This document shows, piece after piece, positions 9,303-16,380 of a stretch of DNA of 64,000 bases. Within the stretch, counting starts at the first letter, position 1; each line of letters begins with the position of its first letter. This stretch comes from Sphingomonas sp. R647 (GTDB taxonomy: Bacteria; Pseudomonadota; Alphaproteobacteria; Sphingomonadales; Sphingomonadaceae). The position numbers and the translations under genes are program-made. Location: the NCBI RefSeq assembly GCF_020177055.1, contig NZ_JAIQXT010000005.1, positions 186,001 to 250,000 on the forward strand. Reading direction: 5' to 3'. A model generated the notes under the pieces. The model was given only the letters and a program-made list of their open reading frames with translations, was not told the DNA's origin and searched no databases.

Positions 9303-9683
9303 TTAGAGGGTATAGGGGACGCGGATCCCCGGCATGTTGGCCGGGAAATCCTTGGTGTTACGGGTAACGAGGACGCGGCCGCGCAGCATTGCGGTGGCGA
9401 GAATGACGGCGTCGGGCGATCGCAGGTGCTGCCGCTCCCGGCGCAGGCTGGCCGCACGGGTCGCGATCTCGACATCCATTTCGTCGATGCCAAAGCCCGA
9501 CAGCAGAATTTCCGCGCGGCGGAGGCCTTCCCCCGATCCTTTGGACAGGACTTCGATCCACACCATGCGGCTGATCCACGCGCGCGCACCGCCCGATGTC
9601 GCGCGGCGCAATTCGTCGCGCGCTGGCTCCAAGCCCTTGAGCGCGTCGATCAGGATGTTGGAGTCGAACGCAAAGCCGCTCAC
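9303..9683 (-). CDS. VapC-like PIN-domain toxin
   Basis: A 126-residue PIN domain, probably the ribonuclease toxin of a VapBC pair. The four acidic residues expected for the Mg2+ site are present: Asp7 (FAFDSNILIDAL), Glu44 (WIEVL), Asp91 (RSPDAVILATA) and Asp112 (TRNTKDF). The start overlaps the antitoxin stop (ATGA), the standard coupled arrangement. The substrate RNA is unknown. The pair sits between glmS and a small hypothetical gene next to glmU, like a small insertion into a housekeeping cluster. Confidence 0.88.
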   Translation of the reverse strand: MSGFAFDSNILIDALKGLEPARDELRRATSGGARAWISRMVWIEVLSKGSGEGLRRAEILLSGFGIDEMDVEIATRAASLRRERQHLRSPDAVILATAMLRGRVLVTRNTKDFPANMPGIRVPYTL

Positions 9684-10042
9684 TTGGCCGGCCTCTTCGG
9701 ATCGGGGTAGCGGCCCTTGCTCATGTCGAGATAGATTTGCCGCTGGCGATCGTCCTCAGCGTCGAACAGATCCGGAAACTCGGCCTTCACCTCTTCATAG
9801 TCGTCGTCCCAAGGACGCGTCGATGACGCCCGCTCGCGCCGCTGCCATTCGACAGCATCGCCGATATCGTCGCGATCCTTCCACGCACCGAAGCCAATTT
9901 CCAGCCAGTCCTTGGGTGCCTCGGCGCGATACGCCGCCACCGCCTCACGCAGCACTGCGGCACGCGACTTGCCCTGCTCGGCCGCCTGAGCGTCGAGCCA
10001 CTTGATGTCCTCATCGGGCAGATCGGCAAGGATGCGGGTCAT
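9680..10042 (-). CDS. VapB-like ribbon-helix-helix antitoxin with long C-terminal part
   Basis: A 120-residue protein whose first 40 residues (RILADLPDEDIKWLDAQA, then KSRAAVLREAVAAY) have the ribbon-helix-helix form of DNA-binding antitoxins. The remaining 75 residues include the segment DWLEIGFGAW followed by an acidic stretch, and probably wrap the toxin. Antitoxins of this family are usually about 75-90 residues, so this one is long. It is the first gene of the pair and is expected to bind the repeat array just upstream (10043-10076) and repress its own operon together with the toxin. Confidence 0.8.
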   Translation of the reverse strand: MTRILADLPDEDIKWLDAQAAEQGKSRAAVLREAVAAYRAEAPKDWLEIGFGAWKDRDDIGDAVEWQRRERASSTRPWDDDYEEVKAEFPDLFDAEDDRQRQIYLDMSKGRYPDPKRPAK

Positions 10043-10076
10043 TGATATACTGATATCATATCATGATATCATGTCA
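10043..10076. promoter_or_regulatory. Probable operator of the toxin-antitoxin pair
   Basis: Directly upstream of the antitoxin ATG, the word TGATAT occurs at 10043, 10051 and 10064, with TGATATCA complete at 10051-10058 and 10064-10071 and the palindrome ATATCATGATAT between them. Several overlapping palindromes over about 30 bases fit cooperative binding of a ribbon-helix-helix repressor. The array is much more AT-rich than its surroundings and overlaps the stop codon of the upstream gene. Confidence 0.65.
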
Positions 10077-10385
10077 ATGCGGGAACTTGCTGTCGACAAA
10101 GCTCCGCACGAATTCGACCGGGTCTGGCTCATGCCCCTGCGCGGCAATGAATTTGGCGCGCCCCTTGGCCCAGACCTCGTTGATCGCGCCCGCCATGCCC
10201 TCGGGGAACTGCATCCGCTGGACGACGATGCTGCGCCAGTCGCCGGTCGCGCCGAACATCGCGTGGAACGCCGGCTCCTGCGCAGCCAGCGCCGCATCAC
10301 TCTCCGCATCGAGCGCGCCGATCGCGTCGAGGACATAGGCATCGAGCAGCTTCAGGAACGGCTTGCCTTCATAGATGTCGCTCAT
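10074..10385 (-). CDS. Conserved-looking hypothetical protein downstream of glmU
   Basis: This 103-residue soluble, mostly helical protein has no signal peptide or membrane segment. I do not recognise a characterised domain. Segments such as KPFLKLLDAYVLDAIGAL, then AMFGATGDWRSIVVQRM and EFVRSFVDSKFP give it a real amphipathic pattern. Its ATG overlaps the glmU stop (ATGA), so it is co-translated with glmU. Its stop lies within the toxin-antitoxin operator repeats. Confidence 0.75.
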   Translation of the reverse strand: MSDIYEGKPFLKLLDAYVLDAIGALDAESDAALAAQEPAFHAMFGATGDWRSIVVQRMQFPEGMAGAINEVWAKGRAKFIAAQGHEPDPVEFVRSFVDSKFPH

Positions 10386-11734
10386 TTCGCCGCCTTTCGT
10401 GCCGCCATCGCCGCGCGGAACCGCTTCGCCCAGTCGGCGCGCGCGGTCTGTTCGGGGCGGACCAGTGCCAGCGCGTCGGCCTCGACATCCTTGGTCACGA
10501 CCGACCCAGCGCCGACGATCGCGCCGTCGCCGATGCTGACCGGGGCGACCAGTGCACTGTTCGATCCAACGAACGCGCCCGCCCCGATCACCGTCGGATA
10601 TTTGAAGAAGCCGTCATAGTTGCAGGTGATCGTGCCCGCGCCGATATTCGCGCCCTCACCTACCTGCGCATCGCCCAGATAGGTCAGGTGGTTGGCCTTG
10701 GCGCCTTTGCCCAGCACCGCCTTCTTCGTCTCGACGAAATTGCCGACCTTGCTGTTCTCGCCCAGCACCGTGCCGGGGCGCAGCCGCGCATAGGGGCCGA
10801 CTTCGGCGCCGGTCGCGATCGTCGCGCCCTCTATATGGCAGAAGGCGCGGATGGTGACGCCATCGGCGACGGTAACGCCGGGGCCGAACACCACATTCGG
10901 TTCGACGGTCACGTCGCGGCCCAGCATGGTATCGTGCGCGAACCACACGGTTTCCGGTGCGGTCAGCGTCGCGCCATCGGCCATCGCCTGCGCCCGCCGT
11001 GCGGCCTGCCAGCGATCCTCGGCATAAGCGAGTTCGGCGCGGCCGTTGATCCCGATCACCTCATCCGCATCGGTCTCGACCACCACCGCGCGGTCGCCAT
11101 CGGCCAGTGCAAGCATGACGATGTCGGGAAGGTAATATTCGCCCGCCGCATTGTCGTTGCCGACCCGGTCGAGCAGCGGCCACAGGTCGGCGGCGCGCAC
11201 CGCCGTCACGCCCGAATTGCAGAGGTCGACCGCGCGCTCCTCAGAGGTCGCGTCCTTATACTCGACCATCTTGGCAATCGCGCCGTCCGCATCGGCAATG
11301 ATCCGGCCATAGGCCTTGGCATCATCGGGGCGGAAGCCGAGCACCGCGACGCGCGGCGCATCTGTCGCGTCGAGCCGCGCGGCCATCGCCGCGATCGTCT
11401 GCGCCGACAGGAACGGCGTGTCTCCGAACGCGACGATCACGGTGCCGTCGAACCCAGCCAGTGCCTCACGCGCCATCAGCGCGGCGTGCGCGGTACCGAG
11501 TTGTTCGCTCTGGTGGGCGATCTTCACGCCAAGCGGCGCAACCGCAGCCTCGACCTGTTCGCGCCGTGCGCCGACCACGACGACCTTCTCCGCCGCGCCT
11601 GCCGCCGCGAAGGCATCGGTCAGGTGCAAAAGCATCGGCTTGCCTGCGATTCTGTGCAGCACCTTGTGCGTGTCGGACTTCATCCGCGTCCCGCTACCGG
11701 CGGCAAGGATGATCGCGGCGATCGGCTTGGTCAT
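10382..11734 (-). CDS. glmU: Bifunctional glucosamine-1-phosphate acetyltransferase / UDP-GlcNAc pyrophosphorylase
   Basis: Catalyses the last two steps to UDP-N-acetylglucosamine. The 450-residue protein has the N-terminal uridylyltransferase domain with ILAAGSGTRMKS (residues 9-20) and the C-terminal left-handed beta helix of hexapeptide repeats (for example GEGANIGAGTITCNYDG and IGDGAIVGAGSVV), the acetyl-CoA site. Length is close to E. coli GlmU (456). The start at 11734 (MTKPIAAIILAAG) is chosen over a long upstream extension that would run through the gph promoter region into gph. It is divergent from gph. Confidence 0.97.
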   Translation of the reverse strand: MTKPIAAIILAAGSGTRMKSDTHKVLHRIAGKPMLLHLTDAFAAAGAAEKVVVVGARREQVEAAVAPLGVKIAHQSEQLGTAHAALMAREALAGFDGTVIVAFGDTPFLSAQTIAAMAARLDATDAPRVAVLGFRPDDAKAYGRIIADADGAIAKMVEYKDATSEERAVDLCNSGVTAVRAADLWPLLDRVGNDNAAGEYYLPDIVMLALADGDRAVVVETDADEVIGINGRAELAYAEDRWQAARRAQAMADGATLTAPETVWFAHDTMLGRDVTVEPNVVFGPGVTVADGVTIRAFCHIEGATIATGAEVGPYARLRPGTVLGENSKVGNFVETKKAVLGKGAKANHLTYLGDAQVGEGANIGAGTITCNYDGFFKYPTVIGAGAFVGSNSALVAPVSIGDGAIVGAGSVVTKDVEADALALVRPEQTARADWAKRFRAAMAARKAAK

Positions 11735-11812
11735 AGGCCCTAGGACTCCCCTGAACCGCGCCCCTGCCACGATCATGTTGCAATTTCCATAGCGGCACAG
11801 GCATTTGGCGCG

Positions 11813-12526
11813 ATGACCGATTTTCCGTTCGATATCGTCGGGTTCGACCTCGACGGCACGCTGCTCGACACCAGCGCCGACCTGCTCGCCGCGACCAACC
11901 ATGCGCTGGCGCTGGTGGACCGCCCCACCCTCGCGCCCGACCGGATCAGGACGATGATCGGCGGCGGGGCGAAGAACATGCTCAAACATGGGCTGGAGGA
12001 ATCGGGCGGCTATGACGAAGACGTCATGCGTCGGGCCTATCCCGCGCTGCTGGAGTTCTATGGCGAGAACCTGTCGCACGGCACCGTCCCGTTCGCCGGG
12101 CTAGCCGAAGCGCTCGACGAACTGGAAGCGCGTGGGGTGAAACTCGCCATCGTCACTAACAAGTTCGAACGCTTTGCGACCCGGCTGGTGCGCGAAGTCG
12201 GCCTCGACCACCGCTTCGCCTGCGTGATCGGCGGTGACACGATGGGGCGCGGCAATGCCAAGCCCTCGCCCGCCCCGATCCACGAGATGATCGCGCGCTG
12301 CGGCGGCGGACGCGCGGCCTTTGTCGGCGACTCGATCTACGACATTATGGCCGCCAAGAATGCCGGCATCCCGAGTATCGCGGTCAGCTTCGGGTTCCTG
12401 ATGCAGCCGGTCGCGGAACTGGGCGCGGACGCGGTGATCGACGGCTATGAGGAGCTGGTACCCACGCTCATCCGGCTGGCCGATAGCCCTTCCGCCACTT
12501 CGTCCACAGATGCTTCGCCAGCATGA
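11813..12526 (+). CDS. gph: HAD-family phosphatase, probable phosphoglycolate phosphatase
   Basis: A 237-residue HAD hydrolase with the nucleophile motif GFDLDGTLLDTS (Asp12 and Asp14), motif II IVTNKF, a Lys in GRGNAKPSP and the acidic pair in AFVGDSIYDIMAAKNAG. The helical cap after motif I is of the Gph type. It probably removes 2-phosphoglycolate, a by-product of DNA repair and oxygenation; other small phosphate esters are possible. It is divergent from glmU. Its last 59 bases overlap the tail of the convergent nucleotidyltransferase gene, so both C-termini are read from the same DNA. Confidence 0.85.
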   Translation: MTDFPFDIVGFDLDGTLLDTSADLLAATNHALALVDRPTLAPDRIRTMIGGGAKNMLKHGLEESGGYDEDVMRRAYPALLEFYGENLSHGTVPFAGLAEALDELEARGVKLAIVTNKFERFATRLVREVGLDHRFACVIGGDTMGRGNAKPSPAPIHEMIARCGGGRAAFVGDSIYDIMAAKNAGIPSIAVSFGFLMQPVAELGADAVIDGYEELVPTLIRLADSPSATSSTDASPA

Positions 12527-13472
12527 GCGGCGGCATGCGGAGGAAATGGCCGCGCAGATAAAACCCCATCTCGGTCAGCTTGCGCGTCCGCTGCCCCCAG
12601 CCGTCACGGGCAAGCAGGCGGTGGACATAAAGGCGATCGGCAAGCGTCAGTGCTGCGCCTTCGCCGAACAGATGCGCGGATAGCCGAAGCGAGCGCTCGA
12701 CCTCACGGGTCAGGCCGTGCTGCGCGGCGCAGGCCGCTAGGCTGAGGTCAAACTCCACCCCGCCAAATTCGTCGCGCAGGCAGTGGATATCCCACAAATT
12801 GCGCAAGCCGCCCTGCAGATCGCCATCGGCGAACAGATGCGCCGCCGCATGGACGACCATCCCCTCGGGCGGCAGCACCGACAGGCCATTGCCCAGCGGC
12901 ACCGCGCTGGCGATGAGCGCAGCCGCATCGGGCGTCACGCGCGCGGTCAGCGGCAGGATCGTGTGGTGAACATCGATCATCCGGTCGCGCTCGCGATGGA
13001 TCAGCGGCGGCAGCTCGTGCATCCAGCGGCGATAATAGGCGTCGTCATAGGGGTCGGACTTCACCCACTCCCACCCGGCCGCCAGCAGCAAACCCTCCGC
13101 CTCTTCGATCCGATCGCGCGGCACGAGGATGTCGAGATCGCCGATCTGCCGCCCCTGCCCCGCCGACAGCCCGCTCGCGACAAACGCCGTGCCCTTGAGC
13201 AGCACCACCGGCATCCCGCTGGCGGCGAGCGCCCGGCGGGCCATCTCCGCCTCCCACAGCGCCGCCATCCGCCCCTGTTCCGCAGCAGCGCGCGCATCGG
13301 CGAGGATGCGGGCGGCAGCGGGCGGCATCGCCAAGCCGGCCAGCCGATGCGCCAGCGTTCCGATCAGCGTCTCCGCCCGCGCGGCGCACAGCAATGCGGT
13401 CCAGCCCGCCGCATCCAGCGCCAGCACCGACGCCGGATCGCGCAGCGCGCAGGCGACCAGCGTGCCGCTCAT
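12468..13472 (-). CDS. Nucleotidyltransferase family protein (NTP_transf_5 type), HPr-rel-A gene neighbourhood
   Basis: This 334-residue protein has the NTP_transf_5 pattern: VVLLKGTAF (about residues 89-97) followed by GRQIGDLDILVPRD, in which Asp112 and Asp114 would be the metal-binding pair, and a C-terminal half with IDVHHTI and VHAAAHLF. Relatives occur in lasso-peptide and other peptide-modification clusters beside HprK-like kinases and PqqD-like chaperones, as here. The actual donor and acceptor are unknown. The ATG at 13472 overlaps the kinase stop (ATGA). The last 59 bases overlap gph on the other strand. Confidence 0.85.
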   Translation of the reverse strand: MSGTLVACALRDPASVLALDAAGWTALLCAARAETLIGTLAHRLAGLAMPPAAARILADARAAAEQGRMAALWEAEMARRALAASGMPVVLLKGTAFVASGLSAGQGRQIGDLDILVPRDRIEEAEGLLLAAGWEWVKSDPYDDAYYRRWMHELPPLIHRERDRMIDVHHTILPLTARVTPDAAALIASAVPLGNGLSVLPPEGMVVHAAAHLFADGDLQGGLRNLWDIHCLRDEFGGVEFDLSLAACAAQHGLTREVERSLRLSAHLFGEGAALTLADRLYVHRLLARDGWGQRTRKLTEMGFYLRGHFLRMPPLMLAKHLWTKWRKGYRPAG

Positions 13473-14332
13473 GCCAGCTCGCCCCACAGCCGCTCGACCA
13501 GCGCGATCGCGCCATCGGTGTCGGGATAGTCGATCGCCCGCGCCGGAACACCGCGCACCAGGCCGGTCAGCGCGTCGAACCCGGCCTCGCCCAGTGCAAC
13601 ATAGTTGGTCGACGCCTGGGTCAACCGCACGAAACATTCGCTCGGCTCGACGGCGCGTTCGGCGAGCTGATGGCCGAATGCGGGAAACAGGATCAGCGTG
13701 GGCCGGGCCGGTTCATCCATCGCCGCAATCGCACGCGCGTCGGGGACGAGGTGGCGGATATCGCCCTTTGGCGTGCCCTTGAGCAACGGCCCCCAGCGCG
13801 CATCGGGCAGCGCCGCCTCCATCACCCCAATCGCCTCATTCTTCAGACTGATCAGCCGCGGAAAGCCGTGCAGCATCCCCGTCGCCGGATCGAGCAGCGC
13901 GAACTCGTCGCCCATCAGCCGCCACCCGCGCGCCATCAGCAATGCGGCGAGCGTCGACTTGCCTGCCCCGCTCTCTCCTGTCATCACCAGCGCACGGCCG
14001 TCCTTCTCGACCGCCGAGGCGTGGAGCAGCAGATAGCGCCGCTGGCCCAGCGCCATCTGCAGGTTCATCGCCATTTCCGCCGCCAGCACCCCCTGCGCCA
14101 GCGGCAGCGGCGCCGCCTCCGGGATCACGAAATCGCCGCCGAGATGCACCGCCGGGCGGATCCAGCGCCGCCAGAAACGCGCAGCGAACAGGCGGACGGT
14201 GAAATCGGGGATGCCATCCTGCGGCTGCGGATAGTCGCGGTAGAGCTCGTCCAGCGCGGCGACCGGCGCGCGCCAGTCGCTGCCGATGCGGAACCCCACC
14301 GGGCCGATGCGCAGCATGGTCGCGTGGCGCAT
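13469..14332 (-). CDS. HprK-related kinase (HPr-rel-A system)
   Basis: A 287-residue P-loop protein related to the C-terminal half of HPr kinase/phosphorylase. It has LLHASAVEKDGRA, then Walker A GESGAGKST (residues 119-127) and the metal-binding GDEF segment at 141-144. The HPr partner-specific N-terminal domain of classical HprK is replaced by about 95 unrelated residues, and no ptsH is nearby. Related kinases in lasso-peptide clusters phosphorylate a serine of the precursor; by analogy this one may phosphorylate a peptide or small protein presented by the PqqD-like partner encoded next door. It is coupled to the nucleotidyltransferase by ATGA. Confidence 0.85.
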   Translation of the reverse strand: MRHATMLRIGPVGFRIGSDWRAPVAALDELYRDYPQPQDGIPDFTVRLFAARFWRRWIRPAVHLGGDFVIPEAAPLPLAQGVLAAEMAMNLQMALGQRRYLLLHASAVEKDGRALVMTGESGAGKSTLAALLMARGWRLMGDEFALLDPATGMLHGFPRLISLKNEAIGVMEAALPDARWGPLLKGTPKGDIRHLVPDARAIAAMDEPARPTLILFPAFGHQLAERAVEPSECFVRLTQASTNYVALGEAGFDALTGLVRGVPARAIDYPDTDGAIALVERLWGELA

Positions 14333-14598
14333 CAGACGCGCTCCACCAGTCCGGACGCGACCAGCTCGTCGATCCGTGCCGCGAGTGCGTCGCGGTCAGG
14401 ATCGACCAGATCGAAGCGTTCGGTCAGCGCCGCCAGCGCCTCATCCAGCGTCAGCGACTCAATCACGAGGTCGAGCAGCTCGGGCACCGGCGAATCCACC
14501 AGATGCGTGATCCCCGACGCGCGGTGATAGATCAGCGTGAGCGCATCCAGCGGCTCGATCCGCAGCGTCGCGGCGGGCGCGGCGCGATACCGGGTCAC
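14332..14598 (-). CDS. PqqD-family peptide chaperone (HPr-rel-A system)
   Basis: An 88-residue winged-helix protein of the PqqD type (RiPP recognition element). It has the pattern ALTLIYHRASGITHLVDS (strand-turn-strand of the wing), then SLTLDEALAALTERF and a C-terminal helix ending LVASGLVE. PqqD-like proteins bind the leader of a precursor peptide and hand it to modifying enzymes. The stop overlaps the kinase start by one base. Its partner peptide is not known; the small Tat-exported protein encoded six bases upstream is the obvious candidate. Confidence 0.85.
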   Translation of the reverse strand: MTRYRAAPAATLRIEPLDALTLIYHRASGITHLVDSPVPELLDLVIESLTLDEALAALTERFDLVDPDRDALAARIDELVASGLVERV

Positions 14599-14604
14599 GC
14601 GGCG

Positions 14605-15006
14605 TTACCCGCGCGGCATCTGGAGCGATGCGAAACAGGTGAAGCCGCTCGTCCCGCGCTGCAGCCGGCGGATGTAGTTGGTGTAGGCGCGGCTCTGGTC
14701 ATAGGTGGTGCCGGGCAGGTTCGCGCCGTTCAGCGCCTGCTTGACCTCTTCGCCCTTGAAGTTGCGGCCCGCCGGCGGGAACGCGCCCTGCGTCCCGGCC
14801 GGAACCAGCGAGCCATCGGCGGCGATATAATTGCCCGCGCGCCCTGCATCAGGGACCGGTATCTCGCAGTTCAGCACCGACCCGGCACTCTGGGCGAGCG
14901 CCGGTTTGATCGAGACGATCGCGGACGCGCTGGCCGCGCCCAGCATCAGCGCGCGCCTGCTTGGGCCTTTGGTCGGTCCGTCCTTGGGAGGCGTTGTGTC
15001 GGCCAT
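14605..15006 (-). CDS. Small Tat-exported protein, first gene of the HPr-rel-A-like operon
   Basis: A 133-residue protein with a twin-arginine signal (SRRALMLG at residues 16-23), a short hydrophobic stretch and a likely cleavage after KPALA (residue 38). The mature part of about 95 residues contains only two cysteines, Cys47 (LNCEIPVPD) and Cys124 (GFTCFASLQ), and no recognised domain. It ends six bases before the PqqD-like gene, so it is probably co-transcribed with it. It may be the substrate of the modification enzymes, but this is inference. The start at 15006 is preferred to 15039 because it gives a normal Tat leader. Confidence 0.75.
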   Translation of the reverse strand: MADTTPPKDGPTKGPSRRALMLGAASASAIVSIKPALAQSAGSVLNCEIPVPDAGRAGNYIAADGSLVPAGTQGAFPPAGRNFKGEEVKQALNGANLPGTTYDQSRAYTNYIRRLQRGTSGFTCFASLQMPRG

Positions 15007-15034
15007 GATGGGTTCATCACTCGCATACCCGCCT

Positions 15035-15048
15035 TTCACAAGTGTGAA
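15035..15048. promoter_or_regulatory. Palindrome in the divergent promoter between the Tat protein and phoR
   Basis: TTCACAAGTGTGAA is a perfect 6-bp inverted repeat with a two-base centre in the 71-base space between the two start codons. It could be an operator for either unit. It does not match the CTGTCAT direct repeats of a classical Pho box. Confidence 0.3.
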
Positions 15049-15077
15049 TCGCGCGGCGATCGGTTAGGCATGGTGCC

Positions 15078-16295
15078 ATGCCCAGCCTGACCAACACCCG
15101 CACGCTCGCCGCACTGATCGCCATTCTCGTCACCGCGATCGTCGCGTGGATCACCGCCGGCCCCCAGGCGGGCGGGATCGCGCTGGTCGGCGCGACGCTC
15201 GCCGCGCTGATCGCGTCGCCCCCGCCAGAGGAGCCTGCGACGGACGACACGCCCCCGCTCGCGGTCGGCGCGAACCCGGCTGGCGTAGCTGAGGCAATCG
15301 AGGCGGTGTTCGAACCAATGCTGTTGGTCGAGTCGCAGCGAGTCGCGGCGGCGAACCGCGCGGCGCGCGCGTTGCTTGGCGAGCACATTCTGGGCGAGGA
15401 CGTCCGCGTCGCCATCCGCCACCCCGCCGCTGCCGAGCGACTGCTGAACCCGGTGGACGGCGCACCCGGCGGTCCGATCCACCTCGTCGGCCTTGGCACC
15501 CGCGATCAGCGCTGGGAAATGCGGGTCCGTGCCCTGCCCGGCGGCGCGCGTGTCGTGCATCTCAGCGACCGGACCGGTGCCCATGCTGCGGACAAGATGC
15601 GGGTCGACTTTGTCGCTAACGCCAGTCACGAACTGCGCACCCCGCTCGCGTCGATCCTCGGCTTTATCGAGACGCTGGAGGATGCCGCCGACGATCCGGA
15701 AACCCGCACGCGGTTCCTCAAGGTGATGGACAACGAGGCGCGCCGGATGCAGCGGTTGATCGACGACCTCATCTCATTGTCGCGGATCGAGGCGGAGAAG
15801 TACCGCGCGCCTGACGATGTCGTTGATCTGGCTTCGCTGCTCCGGCAGGTCCGCGACGAAATGTCCGCGCTGGCACCCGAACGTGCCGCCGATATCGCGC
15901 TGACGGTTGATCCGCTGCCTGCGGTACGCGGCGACCGGGTCCAGCTTTCACAGCTACTGCACAACATCATCGGCAATGCGATGAAATATGGCCGCGACGG
16001 GACGCCGGTGTCCGTCGCGCTTACCGCGACCGAATCGGCGATGATCCGGCTCACCGTCCGCGATGAAAGCGAAGGAATCGCGCCCGAGCACCTCCCCCGC
16101 CTGACCGAACGATTTTATCGCGTCGATTCGAGCCGCAGCCGGGCAGCCGGCGGCACCGGCCTTGGCCTCGCCATCGTCAAGCATATCGTCGAACGGCATC
16201 GCGGTCGGCTCGACATCGCCAGCTCCGTGGGAGAGGGCACTGCGGTCACGATCCTGCTGCCCACAGCACCGATTCCAGAGTCGGTGTCATCATAA
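15078..16295 (+). CDS. phoR: Phosphate regulon sensor histidine kinase
   Basis: PhoR senses phosphate status through Pst/PhoU and phosphorylates PhoB. The 405-residue protein has two N-terminal membrane segments (residues 8-26 and 32-46), a PAS-like region (about 65-165), the dimerisation/phosphoacceptor box NASHELRTPL with His184, an N box (LLHNIIGNAMKYG) and a G2 box GGTGLGLAIVKH. The G1 box reads DESEGI where most kinases have D-x-G-x-G; this Gly-to-Ser change is worth checking. It is the first gene of a seven-gene phosphate run ending in phoB. Confidence 0.93.
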   Translation: MPSLTNTRTLAALIAILVTAIVAWITAGPQAGGIALVGATLAALIASPPPEEPATDDTPPLAVGANPAGVAEAIEAVFEPMLLVESQRVAAANRAARALLGEHILGEDVRVAIRHPAAAERLLNPVDGAPGGPIHLVGLGTRDQRWEMRVRALPGGARVVHLSDRTGAHAADKMRVDFVANASHELRTPLASILGFIETLEDAADDPETRTRFLKVMDNEARRMQRLIDDLISLSRIEAEKYRAPDDVVDLASLLRQVRDEMSALAPERAADIALTVDPLPAVRGDRVQLSQLLHNIIGNAMKYGRDGTPVSVALTATESAMIRLTVRDESEGIAPEHLPRLTERFYRVDSSRSRAAGGTGLGLAIVKHIVERHRGRLDIASSVGEGTAVTILLPTAPIPESVSS

Positions 16296-16321
16296 CGTCA
16301 CGCAATTGAAACAGAGGGCCG

Positions 16322-16353
16322 GTCGCGGACAGGCCCGGCCCCCGTCCCGCGAC
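16322..16353 (+). repeat. Imperfect hairpin between phoR and pstS
   Basis: GTCGCGGAC at 16322-16330 can pair with GTCCCGCGAC at 16344-16353 with one bulged base. There is no T-run after it. It may reduce read-through or protect the highly expressed pstS message. Confidence 0.3.
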
Positions 16354-16380
16354 TCGAAAGCAGGCCGAGGGGATTCAACG

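Noticed and set aside
7585..9306. 573-codon open frame on the plus strand
   Set aside because: Antisense to glmS, whose motifs are complete from Cys2 to the C-terminus.
10043..10076. CRISPR-like repeat array
   Set aside because: The repeats are only 6-8 bases, irregularly spaced and directly before an antitoxin gene, which fits an operator.
15040..15077. Pho box before phoR
   Set aside because: No CTGTCAT-like direct repeats; only a TTCACA palindrome of another kind is present.
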